A stretch of DNA of 29,303 nt from Desulfobulbaceae bacterium UBA5611. Its GTDB lineage: Bacteria > Desulfobacterota > Desulfobulbia > Desulfobulbales > Desulfocapsaceae. The stretch covers positions 1-29,303 of the forward strand of contig DIKT01000056.1 in NCBI GenBank assembly GCA_002424635.1, written 5' to 3'. Both the position numbers and the translations under genes were made by a program. Positions 1-7,832 of the stretch are shown here, one piece after another (position 1 is the first letter of the stretch; every line of letters starts with the position of its first letter). Under the pieces are notes generated by a model. The model was not told the DNA's origin. It saw only the letters and a list, made by a program, of their open reading frames with translations, and made no database searches.

Positions 1-674
1 TAGGTCGTTTTCTCATCATGGCCTTCCCCGAATCCCAAGACCAATGGGGCCCGATTATTGCGATAATCGCCCTGCTGTCCATGGCGGTCGGTAACATCAT
101 TGCCATCTCTCAACAAAATGTTAAGCGAATGCTGGCCTATTCATCCATCGCGCACGCCGGTTACGCCCTGCTTGGTCTGCTGACCGGAACCAGTGAAGGC
201 TACTCCGCCACCATGAGCTATCTCTACATTTATGCCTTCATGAATATGGGTGCCTTTGCTATTGTCATTCTTCTCTGTTCTAAAGACGACCGGCGTGAGT
301 CACTTGCTGATTATAAAGGTTTGGCTAAATCTAATCCAGGGGCCGCTCTGCTGATGCTGATCTTTCTCTTCTCCCTGACCGGCATTCCGCCGACCGCCGG
401 TTTTATCGGCAAGTTTTACCTGTTGAAGGCCGCTCTTGCGGCCGGCTATACCTGGACGGTTATTTTGGCTGTTATGTTCAGCGCTATCTCCGCTTATTTT
501 TACTTACGCCTGATTCGCTATATGTATATGGAAAAAGCGCAGCAACAATTTGTCACCCACTACTCCCCCGGCGTTACCGCGGCATTGGCTATCTCGGCCA
601 TCGGGGTGATCGGTATCGGCATCTTTCCGGGTACACTTCTGAACTGGGCTGCCCGGTCACTGATCGGTTTTTAG
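1..674 (+). CDS. nuoN: NADH-quinone oxidoreductase subunit N, C-terminal part (5' end outside window)
   Basis: This is the C-terminal part of the antiporter-like membrane subunit N of complex I, one of the three subunits thought to carry protons across the membrane. The reading frame is open to the left edge: GRFLI precedes the Met at 18, so that Met is internal and the gene starts outside the window. The segment NVKRMLAYSSIAHAGY is the hallmark of NuoN, and LTGIPPTAGFIGKFYLLKAA is the conserved late-helix region ending in a lysine-bearing helix. About 224 residues are visible, with several hydrophobic helices, and the C-terminus is complete. NuoN is normally the last gene of the nuo operon, and the unrelated gene 110 bp downstream fits an operon end here. 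No clear terminator hairpin with a T-run follows. Confidence 0.93.
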   Translation, partial: GRFLIMAFPESQDQWGPIIAIIALLSMAVGNIIAISQQNVKRMLAYSSIAHAGYALLGLLTGTSEGYSATMSYLYIYAFMNMGAFAIVILLCSKDDRRESLADYKGLAKSNPGAALLMLIFLFSLTGIPPTAGFIGKFYLLKAALAAGYTWTVILAVMFSAISAYFYLRLIRYMYMEKAQQQFVTHYSPGVTAALAISAIGVIGIGIFPGTLLNWAARSLIGF

Positions 675-783
675 GCTTTTTTATAAAAACGGGACAATAT
701 TCTATGACCCCAGGTTAAACCAGCCCAAGTAGCGGCTTCGCTGCCTAATTGCCGGGTTTACCGGAACAGAGACACCACTTATC

Positions 784-2442
784 GTGCAACCAGTCAATGA
801 ATTTAAATATCTGCAGGTCCTGCAGAAAGTGACCAAGTTGATCAGCATGGTACTCGATCACCAGCAGGTGATGGATACCATCGTCCGGGAGCTGCCCGGT
901 CTGCTTGATCTTGACGCGGCCACCATCCGCCTGCTTGACCCCTCCACTAATACCTTTGTCATGGGTGCCGCCCATGGCCTGTCGTTGGAATATCTTTCCC
1001 GTACTCAGATTGATAGCGATGAGACCATGGCCGTGATCAATTCAGGCTACCCGGTGGCCAAAACTTATGTTGATCAGGACGGCCATTTCAGTGATCAGAA
1101 CCTGCTCAGTCAGGAGGGCATCAAGAGCATCCTCACGCTGCCCATCCTTTTCCAGGATTCGGTGATCGGCATCCTGCGCCTGCTGACCAGACGTAACCGG
1201 CTATTCCTTCCGGAAGAAATCTCTTTTGCCATGGCCCTGGCGGAACAGGTGGGCATTGCCATCTCCAATAGCCGGATGTTCACCGAGATGGAAAACCAGA
1301 TTGACTTCATGCAAGAGGTCCAGGATATCTCCACCCTTGTTAATTCCACCTTGGATCTTGATACAGTATTAAATACCATAGTCAAAAGGCTGCCCAGCAG
1401 CATGGGTTGTAAAGCCTGTACCATTCGGCTGCTGCGGCCAGAGACCAACCAGCTCGAACTGGCGGCCTCTTATGGCATTTCTGCAGAATACATGCAGCGG
1501 GGCGAGATCGGCCAGGAACAGAATATCGCCTTGGCCCTCACTGGCGCCCCAGTCTCCATTTATGATGTGAGCCGTGATGAACGGGTTCAATATAAAGATA
1601 AAATGGCCAAGGAGGGCATCAAATCACTGCTGGCGGTGCCGCTCAAAGTCAAAGGCGAGGTTATCGGCATTATCCGCATCCTCTCTTCTACGCACCATTG
1701 CTTTACCAGCAGCGAGGTCAACTTTGCCGCTACCGTAGCCGAGATCGGCGGGACAGCCATCCAGAACGCCCGCAACTATCAGCAGATCACCCTGCTGATT
1801 AATCAGGTGAAAGAAAGTGAACGTTTTATCACCAATATCCTGAACTGCATCCGGCCGCAACTGCTGGTAATGGATCGTAATCTCCACCTGGTTCTGGCCA
1901 ATAAAGTTTTTCTGACGGCCATGAGTAAAGAAGAAAACGACCTGTTGGGCGCAGACTATCGCGACCTGTGGCAGGACCAGGAATATAAGGCCGAAGATTA
2001 TCCTGTGGAACAGGTGCTGGCCACGGGTCAGACCGCCAGTCGTGAGCAGCAACTGAGCAAAGAAGGTAATATCCTGTGGGTTGAACGGACAGCCTCACCC
2101 ATGTTTGACGAAACAGGCGAAGTTGAATATGTGATCGAGGTTATCCGTGATATCACGGCTAAACGGCAACTGGCCCAGGAACATCTGGAACGGGTCAAAC
2201 TGCAAAGCGTAGTGGAACTGGCCGGCACAGTCGCCCATGAAATCAATTCGCCCCTCTTTGCCGCCCTCGGCACGGCCCAACTGCTGGAAGATGATCTCGA
2301 ATCGGCAGCCCTGGCCGAAGACGTGCAGACCATTATCAGAAACCTGAAAAATATCGGGGAGTTGACCAGAAAGATGACCACTATGACCGGCTTTGACAGC
2401 CGAGACTATATCGGTACTACTAAAATCGGCTCCTTACGCTAA
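784..2442 (+). CDS. GAF-GAF-PAS sensor protein with HisKA domain, lacking the ATPase domain
   Basis: This 552-residue soluble sensor has a GAF domain at about residues 20-160, a second at about 185-330 and a PAS/PAC domain at about 340-460. A histidine-kinase dimerisation and phospho-acceptor region follows at about 475-540, with the H-box VAHEINSPL (His485). The protein ends shortly after, at DYIGTTKIGSLR. There are no N, G1, F or G2 boxes of a HATPase domain, and the downstream 300 bp do not encode one, so it cannot phosphorylate itself in the usual way. The tail does not look like an abrupt break. Similar endings (arginine/aspartate-tyrosine, then GxTKI) are familiar from naturally short sensors of this type, as far as I recall. 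There are no membrane segments. The start is a GTG with a weak ribosome site, so it is uncertain. It may be phosphorylated by another kinase or act as a ligand-sensing scaffold. The partner is unknown; the orphan receiver at 11764 is one candidate. Confidence 0.8.
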   Translation: MQPVNEFKYLQVLQKVTKLISMVLDHQQVMDTIVRELPGLLDLDAATIRLLDPSTNTFVMGAAHGLSLEYLSRTQIDSDETMAVINSGYPVAKTYVDQDGHFSDQNLLSQEGIKSILTLPILFQDSVIGILRLLTRRNRLFLPEEISFAMALAEQVGIAISNSRMFTEMENQIDFMQEVQDISTLVNSTLDLDTVLNTIVKRLPSSMGCKACTIRLLRPETNQLELAASYGISAEYMQRGEIGQEQNIALALTGAPVSIYDVSRDERVQYKDKMAKEGIKSLLAVPLKVKGEVIGIIRILSSTHHCFTSSEVNFAATVAEIGGTAIQNARNYQQITLLINQVKESERFITNILNCIRPQLLVMDRNLHLVLANKVFLTAMSKEENDLLGADYRDLWQDQEYKAEDYPVEQVLATGQTASREQQLSKEGNILWVERTASPMFDETGEVEYVIEVIRDITAKRQLAQEHLERVKLQSVVELAGTVAHEINSPLFAALGTAQLLEDDLESAALAEDVQTIIRNLKNIGELTRKMTTMTGFDSRDYIGTTKIGSLR

Positions 2443-2747
2443 AGCTCATTGCCTTGATCGCAACTTAAAAATTTCTTCTCCTTTTTCTTCGCACAGCCCA
2501 TCTTTATTACCGCCTCTCATTTAACTTGTTGTGCAACCAACAGTGGCAACGGCAACCGTCTCCTCGCTTATTATAAGTTGAGAATAAATATTTCTATTTT
2601 CCCCTTGACTTTCTCTGTAATAGCGCTAAGACATGCGAACAAAAATTCAGAGAAAATGTTTAAATTTTGCGTTCCAATGAGATTGGATTCGTCTCTTGAT
2701 AATGAAGTTCTATTTTATATTATATAAAAAAATCCAAAAATAAGACC
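2443..2747. other. Intergenic region, 305 bp, AT-rich
   Basis: No gene is supported here. The 3' part is strongly AT-rich compared with its neighbours and holds a good sigma-70-like promoter just before the LCIB-like gene, annotated separately. A second TTGACT at 2605-2610 has only a poor -10 partner (TAAGAC at 2627-2632). No convincing terminator for the sensor gene is visible. Confidence 0.6.
2696..2723 (+). promoter_or_regulatory. Candidate sigma-70 promoter for the LCIB-like gene
   Basis: TTGATA at 2696-2701 and TATTAT at 2718-2723 are separated by 16 bp, each matching five of six consensus bases, in very AT-rich DNA. Transcription would start near 2730, leaving a leader of under 20 bases and no strong Shine-Dalgarno sequence before the ATG at 2748. 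This suggests a separate transcription unit for this gene. Confidence 0.45.
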
Positions 2748-3929
2748 ATGCCGCATAGATATCAAAAACCAAGTATCATTCGCAAACTAGCCCCGTTTAG
2801 AATAGATGGCCGCGCCATTCCTTATGCCGAGTTTGCCCCTAAACTTTATAACCTTTGTATGACCCTCGGTTTTCGTAAGGGTCTGATCATGCCTTCCCGG
2901 GCCTTCTGTTCTGATGAAAATCAGGGCTGGCCAATTATCCTGCTGACCAAACATTTCGGCACCTTTCCCTTTAATCATGGCCGGGTCGGCGGTATTGTCG
3001 CTATTGACCGCCATGGACCTCATGCCCATCACGGGGAGGATTCGGTACTGGTGCAGGCCAGTCATGTCGGCTATGACCCGCGGACCGGAGCCTATGGCAA
3101 ATGCACCCGGCCGAAAATGGCGGGGACCTTCATCTCCGATTCCTGCGGCAAGATCACCCATGTTATTACGCCTTATCTGGAGCAATATCATTTTGCCAAA
3201 GACCGGATCTTTCTGCATCGCGATGACCAGGGCCGCTATCTGATTACCATAAAAAACTCCTTTATTGATTTTGACTCCCATCCCGTCAAGGACGGTCTGG
3301 TGCTCCATCTTGAAAACATAGTCAAGATCAGTGAGAACGGTAAGATCATGCCGCTCTCCGCTATCAGCACCAGCCAGACTTACGAGGTGACGGCAGAATT
3401 TCACCAACGCATTGATGCTACCGGTTATGTCTGGAAAAGCGGCGAAGGGGAAAGCATCGGTACCTTTTTGACTGAAGACCTCTTTTACTTCCGCGAAGAT
3501 CTGCATGAGACCGGCGAATCTATCCTGCTGGAGCGAAATCTTATTGAATTCATGCCGATTATTGTCACCTCGCGCAATCCGCCGCTGCGGGCGGCCAAGA
3601 TCAATATCCAGCTGGAATTTGCCCGAACTGTTGAATCTATCCGCCGCGGCACAGAATATGCCGGCAAGAATCTCCTCTATGTAGCCGGTCTCAACATTGA
3701 TATTTCCGAATACGAAGGTCATCCGGCTACCACCTATTTCGTACCCTGGGCCGCTCATATCCAGCTCAAGGATGGAACACCGGAAGAATATATCAAACCA
3801 CTGGAACAGGAACGGCTCTATACTCTGCTGATGGAACAGAACAACCTGAATCCGGCCCAGGCGGATCTGAAAGAGGAAATCAACAGAATGCTGGCCGCAC
3901 CCCGGTTTGATATTATTTCTCCTCAATAA
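2748..3929 (+). CDS. LCIB/C-type carbonic anhydrase-like protein with long C-terminal extension
   Basis: The N-terminal half (about residues 20-170 of 393) resembles the LCIB/C beta-carbonic-anhydrase-like domain (theta class). The elements appear in the expected order: a C-S-D-E motif (Cys54, Asp56), then FG-x-FPFN-x-G-x-VGG (about 70-82), SHVGYD (His106) and SDSCGKI (Cys133). Cys54, His106 and Cys133 would form the Cys-His-Cys zinc set with Asp56 nearby, as known for this fold. The predicted role is therefore reversible CO2 hydration in the cytoplasm; there is no signal peptide or membrane segment. Residues about 170-393 match nothing I recognise. They are not low-complexity and look like a folded domain. 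The gene stands alone between a sensor and the Ehr operon, with its own likely promoter and 229 bp before hyfB. The family match is from motif memory, not a search. Activity is unproven; some LCIB-fold proteins are inactive. Confidence 0.6.
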   Translation: MPHRYQKPSIIRKLAPFRIDGRAIPYAEFAPKLYNLCMTLGFRKGLIMPSRAFCSDENQGWPIILLTKHFGTFPFNHGRVGGIVAIDRHGPHAHHGEDSVLVQASHVGYDPRTGAYGKCTRPKMAGTFISDSCGKITHVITPYLEQYHFAKDRIFLHRDDQGRYLITIKNSFIDFDSHPVKDGLVLHLENIVKISENGKIMPLSAISTSQTYEVTAEFHQRIDATGYVWKSGEGESIGTFLTEDLFYFREDLHETGESILLERNLIEFMPIIVTSRNPPLRAAKINIQLEFARTVESIRRGTEYAGKNLLYVAGLNIDISEYEGHPATTYFVPWAAHIQLKDGTPEEYIKPLEQERLYTLLMEQNNLNPAQADLKEEINRMLAAPRFDIISPQ

Positions 3930-4024
3930 ATTATTAATAGGGAATTACCAGATTTTACCTGCAGAAAGAATGTTCATGACCCGACTGACCAACCTGCCCT
4001 CATCCTGATATCTGACTCAAGAGA

Positions 4025-4047
4025 CCGGCAGGAAAGTAGCCTGCCGG
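4025..4047 (+). repeat. Hairpin between LCIB-like gene and hyfB-like gene
   Basis: CCGGCAGG at 4025-4032 pairs perfectly with CCTGCCGG at 4040-4047 across a 7-base loop. No T-run follows, so it may be a weak or factor-assisted terminator of the upstream gene, or a leader structure of the downstream operon. Confidence 0.4.
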
Positions 4048-4158
4048 AATGACCAAGCTATCCCAAGAGGAGAAGGGTCAACTGTTGCTTATTGTTAGAT
4101 GAATGACTAAAAATCGTTGCCTGTAAACGAAGTGTATAAATTTTTCGGAGGAAAATAA

Positions 4159-6126
4159 ATGGACACCATGTTTGTGTCGCTTGCTGTAATCCTGACTGGC
4201 GGGGCTTTGGCGCTCCTGTTTGCCCGTCAGTTTACCTTGATGAAAGTTGCAACTATTGCCACGACCAGTGCCGGCTGCCTTCTCGGCCTGGTCTACAGCC
4301 TCTCCAATCTGTTAGGTAATACAGGCACTATAGAGCAGAGCTGGCATTGGCTGCATATCTTCACCCTGGCCTTCAAGGTGGACAGTATCGCCCTCTTTTT
4401 CCTGGTGCCGATCTTTACCGTCGCCCCGTTGGCCCTGGTTTACAGTTACCATTATATGAATGATAAGTTGAAAGCGACCAGAACGGCGGTCAACTATTTC
4501 TTTTTCGCGGTCCTGGTTGCCTCCATGGCTATGGTGGTGACGGCCTCCAATATCATAACCTTTCTGCTGGCCTGGGAGATCATGTCGCTCTCTTCCTTTT
4601 TTCTGGTGGTATTTGACTATCAGGTCAAAGAGAATCGTCAGGCCGGCTATCTCTACTTTATCTTTGCCCAAGGCGGCGCCATGATCCTGTTTGCCGCCTT
4701 TGCCATTCTTTATCGTTATACCGGCAGTTTTGACTTCGACACCTTTGCTACTATTCCTGAAAGCATCAAGCTTCTGGTGTTCATCCTGGCTTTTCTTGGC
4801 TTCGGTTCCAAGGCCGGCATCTTTCCTCTCCATATCTGGCTGCCCAAGGCCCATCCGGCCGCCCCCAGTCATATTTCCGCCATCATGTCAGGCGTGATGA
4901 TCAAGATGGGTATTTACGGCATTTTCCGTATTTATCTGCTGCTGCAGGCCTCGACCCCACTTATCGGCGAAATCGTGCTGATGACCGGCATGGTGACCGG
5001 GGTCCTCGGAGTGGTCTATGCCCTGGCCAAGCAGGACATCAAACAGCTGCTGGCGTACAGCAGTGTGGAGAATATCGGCATCATCCTCATCGGTTTGGGG
5101 ATCGGCATGATCGGCGTCTCCGAGCAGAATCAGACCATGGCCTTTTTTGGCTTTGCCGGTGCCTTTCTCCACGTCTTCAACCACTCCATATTCAAATCGC
5201 TCCTCTTCATGGGCGCCGGGGCCGTGCTGCATAAGGCCAAGTCCAAAAATATTGATCAGCTGGGCGGTCTGATGAAACGGATGCCTGTTACCGGCCGGAC
5301 CTTTCTTGCCGGTTCGATCGCCATCTCCGGCCTGCCGCCTTTCAGTGGCTTTATCGGCGAATTTTTAATCTATTACGGCGCTTTCCATGGTATCAGTAAC
5401 CATCGGGTGCCTTTTATTCTGGCCATTCTGGCCATTGTCTCTTTGGCCGTCATCGGCGGGCTGGCTGCCGCCTGCTTCACCAAGGTGGTAGGCCTGGCCT
5501 TTTTGGGGGAACCGCGAACCGACAATGCCGCTCAGGCCACCGAGGCTGGCTCTTCCATGACCATGATCATGATCCTCTTGGCTACGGCCTGTCTGGTCAT
5601 CGGTGTGGTGCCCGAGCCTTTTATCAGGCTCGCCTTCGCCGGCATCAAAGATATCCCTCATATCAGCGGCTATGATACGCAATCTTTTCTACTGATCGTC
5701 CGTCATATCGCCCAGACCGGGGCGATTTTTATCGGCCTGTTGCTGCTGATCAGCCTGTTCAGAAAAATGCTGTATATCAAGAAAAAAATTGACAGCGGCC
5801 CGACCTGGGGTTGTGGTTTTACCCAGCCTACCGTGCGCATGCAGTATACCGGCACTTCTTATGCCGCAGAGATGATTGACTTTTACCGACCGTTCGTGCC
5901 GGTCAAGAAGATCTATACCGGCATAACCAGGATCTTTCCCGGCAAGACCACCTGGAACACAACGGTCGAGGATGTAGCCGAGATTAATTTTCAGCAGCGC
6001 CTGATTCAACCGCTGCTGAAAATTCTGGGCAAACTGCGGTGGATCCAACACGGCAAGATTCAGCTCTATATTGCCTATATCGTTCTGGCCATGATCATCC
6101 TGCTTCTTTTTATCGCCGTCCCTTAA
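4159..6126 (+). CDS. hyfB: Hyf/Hyc-like proton-translocating membrane subunit B (NuoL family)
   Basis: This is a 655-residue polytopic membrane protein of the NuoL/MrpA family, closest in layout to HyfB/HycC of group 4 hydrogenases. The residues of the proton channel are intact: a glutamate in WEIMSLSSFF, a lysine in GFGSKAGIFPLHIWLPKAHP, the following MIKMGIYGIFR helix, and FNHSIFKSLLFM with His and Lys spaced as usual. The long C-terminal tail, with a cytoplasmic stretch containing GPTWGCGF and a final helix, is typical of HyfB and not of NuoL. The start ATG is well fixed by GGAGG at 4147-4151. It is the first gene of the six-gene operon ending at 11629. It probably couples redox chemistry in the peripheral arm to H+ or Na+ movement. 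Confidence 0.88.
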   Translation: MDTMFVSLAVILTGGALALLFARQFTLMKVATIATTSAGCLLGLVYSLSNLLGNTGTIEQSWHWLHIFTLAFKVDSIALFFLVPIFTVAPLALVYSYHYMNDKLKATRTAVNYFFFAVLVASMAMVVTASNIITFLLAWEIMSLSSFFLVVFDYQVKENRQAGYLYFIFAQGGAMILFAAFAILYRYTGSFDFDTFATIPESIKLLVFILAFLGFGSKAGIFPLHIWLPKAHPAAPSHISAIMSGVMIKMGIYGIFRIYLLLQASTPLIGEIVLMTGMVTGVLGVVYALAKQDIKQLLAYSSVENIGIILIGLGIGMIGVSEQNQTMAFFGFAGAFLHVFNHSIFKSLLFMGAGAVLHKAKSKNIDQLGGLMKRMPVTGRTFLAGSIAISGLPPFSGFIGEFLIYYGAFHGISNHRVPFILAILAIVSLAVIGGLAAACFTKVVGLAFLGEPRTDNAAQATEAGSSMTMIMILLATACLVIGVVPEPFIRLAFAGIKDIPHISGYDTQSFLLIVRHIAQTGAIFIGLLLLISLFRKMLYIKKKIDSGPTWGCGFTQPTVRMQYTGTSYAAEMIDFYRPFVPVKKIYTGITRIFPGKTTWNTTVEDVAEINFQQRLIQPLLKILGKLRWIQHGKIQLYIAYIVLAMIILLLFIAVP

Positions 6127-6229
6127 AAGATAAGCAAGTTATGGCATTAATTTATTGAGAATTAAAGGCACCGAGAGCAAACACAGGCGGCGCCATTTTT
6201 TTACGTATATTTAAAAATTGAGGTTTGAG

Positions 6230-7147
6230 ATGGAGTCCATATTTTCTTTTTGTTTTGCAATTCTGATAGCCCCTCTTCTGCCGGCGGTGATCCAGAAGGT
6301 GAAGGCCTATTTTGGCGGCAGGCAGGGACCACCACTTCTGATCAACTACTACACCATGGCCAAGCTCTTTAAAAAAGGCTCGGTCTACAGCACCAGCACC
6401 ACCTTTGTCTTTCGGCTGGGGCCGGTGGTAGGTTGTGCCACCAGCGTCATGATGCTGCTGTTCTTCCCGCTGGCCGGCATTGCCCCGCTTTTTTCCTTTC
6501 ATGGCGATGTATTGATCCTTTTTTATCTCATGGGCCTGGGCCGCTTTTTTACCATCCTGGCGGCTCTTGATACCGCCTCGCCATTTGAGGGCATGGGGGC
6601 GGCCCGGGAAGCCTTTTTCTCGACCCTGGCCGAGGCCACTGTCTTTGGCATCCTGATTCTTTTTTTCCGGATCACCGGCTCTTTGAGCTTTGCCGATTTC
6701 TTTGCCGGTACGCAGTCTCTGGCCATCACCGGGGCCTACGGAGCCCAGCTGATTCTGGTCATCGTCGCCCTTTATATCGTCATGCTCACCGAGAACTCAC
6801 GGGTCCCGGTAGATGACCCGGCGACCCATCTGGAGCTCACCATGATCCATGAAGTGATGATTCTTGATCACAGCGGGCCAGATCTGGCCTTGATCGAATT
6901 GGGGGCCTGGTTTAAGCTGCTGTTCTACTCAGCCTTCCTGTCCATGCTGCTCAATCCCTTTCAACTGGAAAACGTCTGGCTTAATGGCCTGCTCTTCTAC
7001 GCCGTGGTCACCTTCATTTATATGACCATCGGCACGGTGGAATCCATCACCGCCAGATACAAGATGAATATGGTGCCCAAATTCATCCTGACGCCCTTTG
7101 TTCTGGTTTTTTTCGCCACCATCCTCACCATGGAGCTGATCAAATGA
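6230..7147 (+). CDS. hyfC: Hyf/Hyc-like membrane subunit C (NuoH family)
   Basis: This is the NuoH-like subunit that joins the membrane arm to the peripheral arm in complex I and group 4 hydrogenases. The conserved acidic loops are present: EGMGAAREAFFSTLAEATV, and the segment beginning ENSRVPVDDPATHLELTMIH, the family signature. The ATG at 6230 is preferred because GAGG lies 6-10 bases upstream; a TTG at 6218 would add four residues without a ribosome site. It gives 305 residues with about eight hydrophobic segments. It is followed without a gap by hyfE, whose ATG overlaps its TGA stop (ATGA at 7144). The gap from hyfB is 103 bp and shows no terminator. Confidence 0.88.
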   Translation: MESIFSFCFAILIAPLLPAVIQKVKAYFGGRQGPPLLINYYTMAKLFKKGSVYSTSTTFVFRLGPVVGCATSVMMLLFFPLAGIAPLFSFHGDVLILFYLMGLGRFFTILAALDTASPFEGMGAAREAFFSTLAEATVFGILILFFRITGSLSFADFFAGTQSLAITGAYGAQLILVIVALYIVMLTENSRVPVDDPATHLELTMIHEVMILDHSGPDLALIELGAWFKLLFYSAFLSMLLNPFQLENVWLNGLLFYAVVTFIYMTIGTVESITARYKMNMVPKFILTPFVLVFFATILTMELIK

Positions 7148-7791
7148 TTGTTTTTTCGAATGCCTTACTGGCCCTTACACTGTTATCAGTGTTATTGTCG
7201 CTGGCTTCGCACCGACTGGTGGCCCTGGTCAAGATCATGGCCTTTCAGGGCATTGTGGTGTCGCTGGTGCCTCTTTTTCTCGGTCATCATATGACCATGG
7301 GTTCCATTTTAATGCTGCAGGTCATGATTCTTATTAAAGGTTTCCTGATCCCCGGTTTGATCTATGTGGCGGTAAAAAAAATCAAGATCAGACGCGAGAT
7401 CGAACCCATTATCGGCTACCATGCCTCCCTGTTTGCCGGTTTAATCTTTATCGTCGTTTCCACCTTTATTGCCGATCGGATCCATGGTTCTCTGCACGGC
7501 GGCCAGGTCCTGCTGCTGATCACCGCCATTACCACCCTGGCCTCCGGACTGTTTCTGCTCATGGCCCGTTACAAGGCCATCACCCAGGTTATCGGTTACC
7601 TGATGATGGAAAACGGCATTTATCTGTTCGGTACCGCCCTGGCCAAGCAGACCCATACCCAGTATATAGTTGAATTCGGAGTCTTACTCGATCTGCTCGT
7701 TGGTATCATGATCATGGGCATTGTTTTGAACAATATCAACAGCACCTTTGATGATGTCGACACCGCCCTGCTGGGGCAATTAAAAGATTAG
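7144..7791 (+). CDS. hyfE: Hyf-like membrane subunit E (NuoK-like)
   Basis: At 215 residues it has the same length as HyfE. It consists almost entirely of hydrophobic helices, and the NuoK-like segment VIGYLMMENGIYLFGTALA carries the conserved membrane glutamate of this family, with a second one in YIVEFGVLLDLLVGIMIMG. The start overlaps the stop of hyfC by four bases, which points to translational coupling. The protein is expected to sit between the NuoH-like subunit and the antiporter-like subunits and to form part of the ion path. No hyfD homologue is present; the gene order is otherwise that of hyf operons. Confidence 0.83.
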   Translation: MIVFSNALLALTLLSVLLSLASHRLVALVKIMAFQGIVVSLVPLFLGHHMTMGSILMLQVMILIKGFLIPGLIYVAVKKIKIRREIEPIIGYHASLFAGLIFIVVSTFIADRIHGSLHGGQVLLLITAITTLASGLFLLMARYKAITQVIGYLMMENGIYLFGTALAKQTHTQYIVEFGVLLDLLVGIMIMGIVLNNINSTFDDVDTALLGQLKD

Positions 7792-7832
7792 CGCTAATTT
7801 ATTTTCTCTTTTTGGTAAGGATATATAAAGAA

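Noticed and set aside
2787..3926. A 379-codon open frame on the minus strand opposite the LCIB-like gene
   Set aside because: It runs in codon register with the plus-strand gene, has no family features, and the plus-strand protein shows conserved motifs in order.
4026..4041. A GG-N10-GC pattern that could be a sigma-54 promoter for the Ehr operon
   Set aside because: It lies inside the stem of a perfect hairpin and matches the consensus poorly outside the two dinucleotides.
4085..4113. TTGCTT-N17-TAAAAA before the hyfB-like gene
   Set aside because: The -10 box is weak; it may be a promoter but is no better than chance in this AT-rich stretch.
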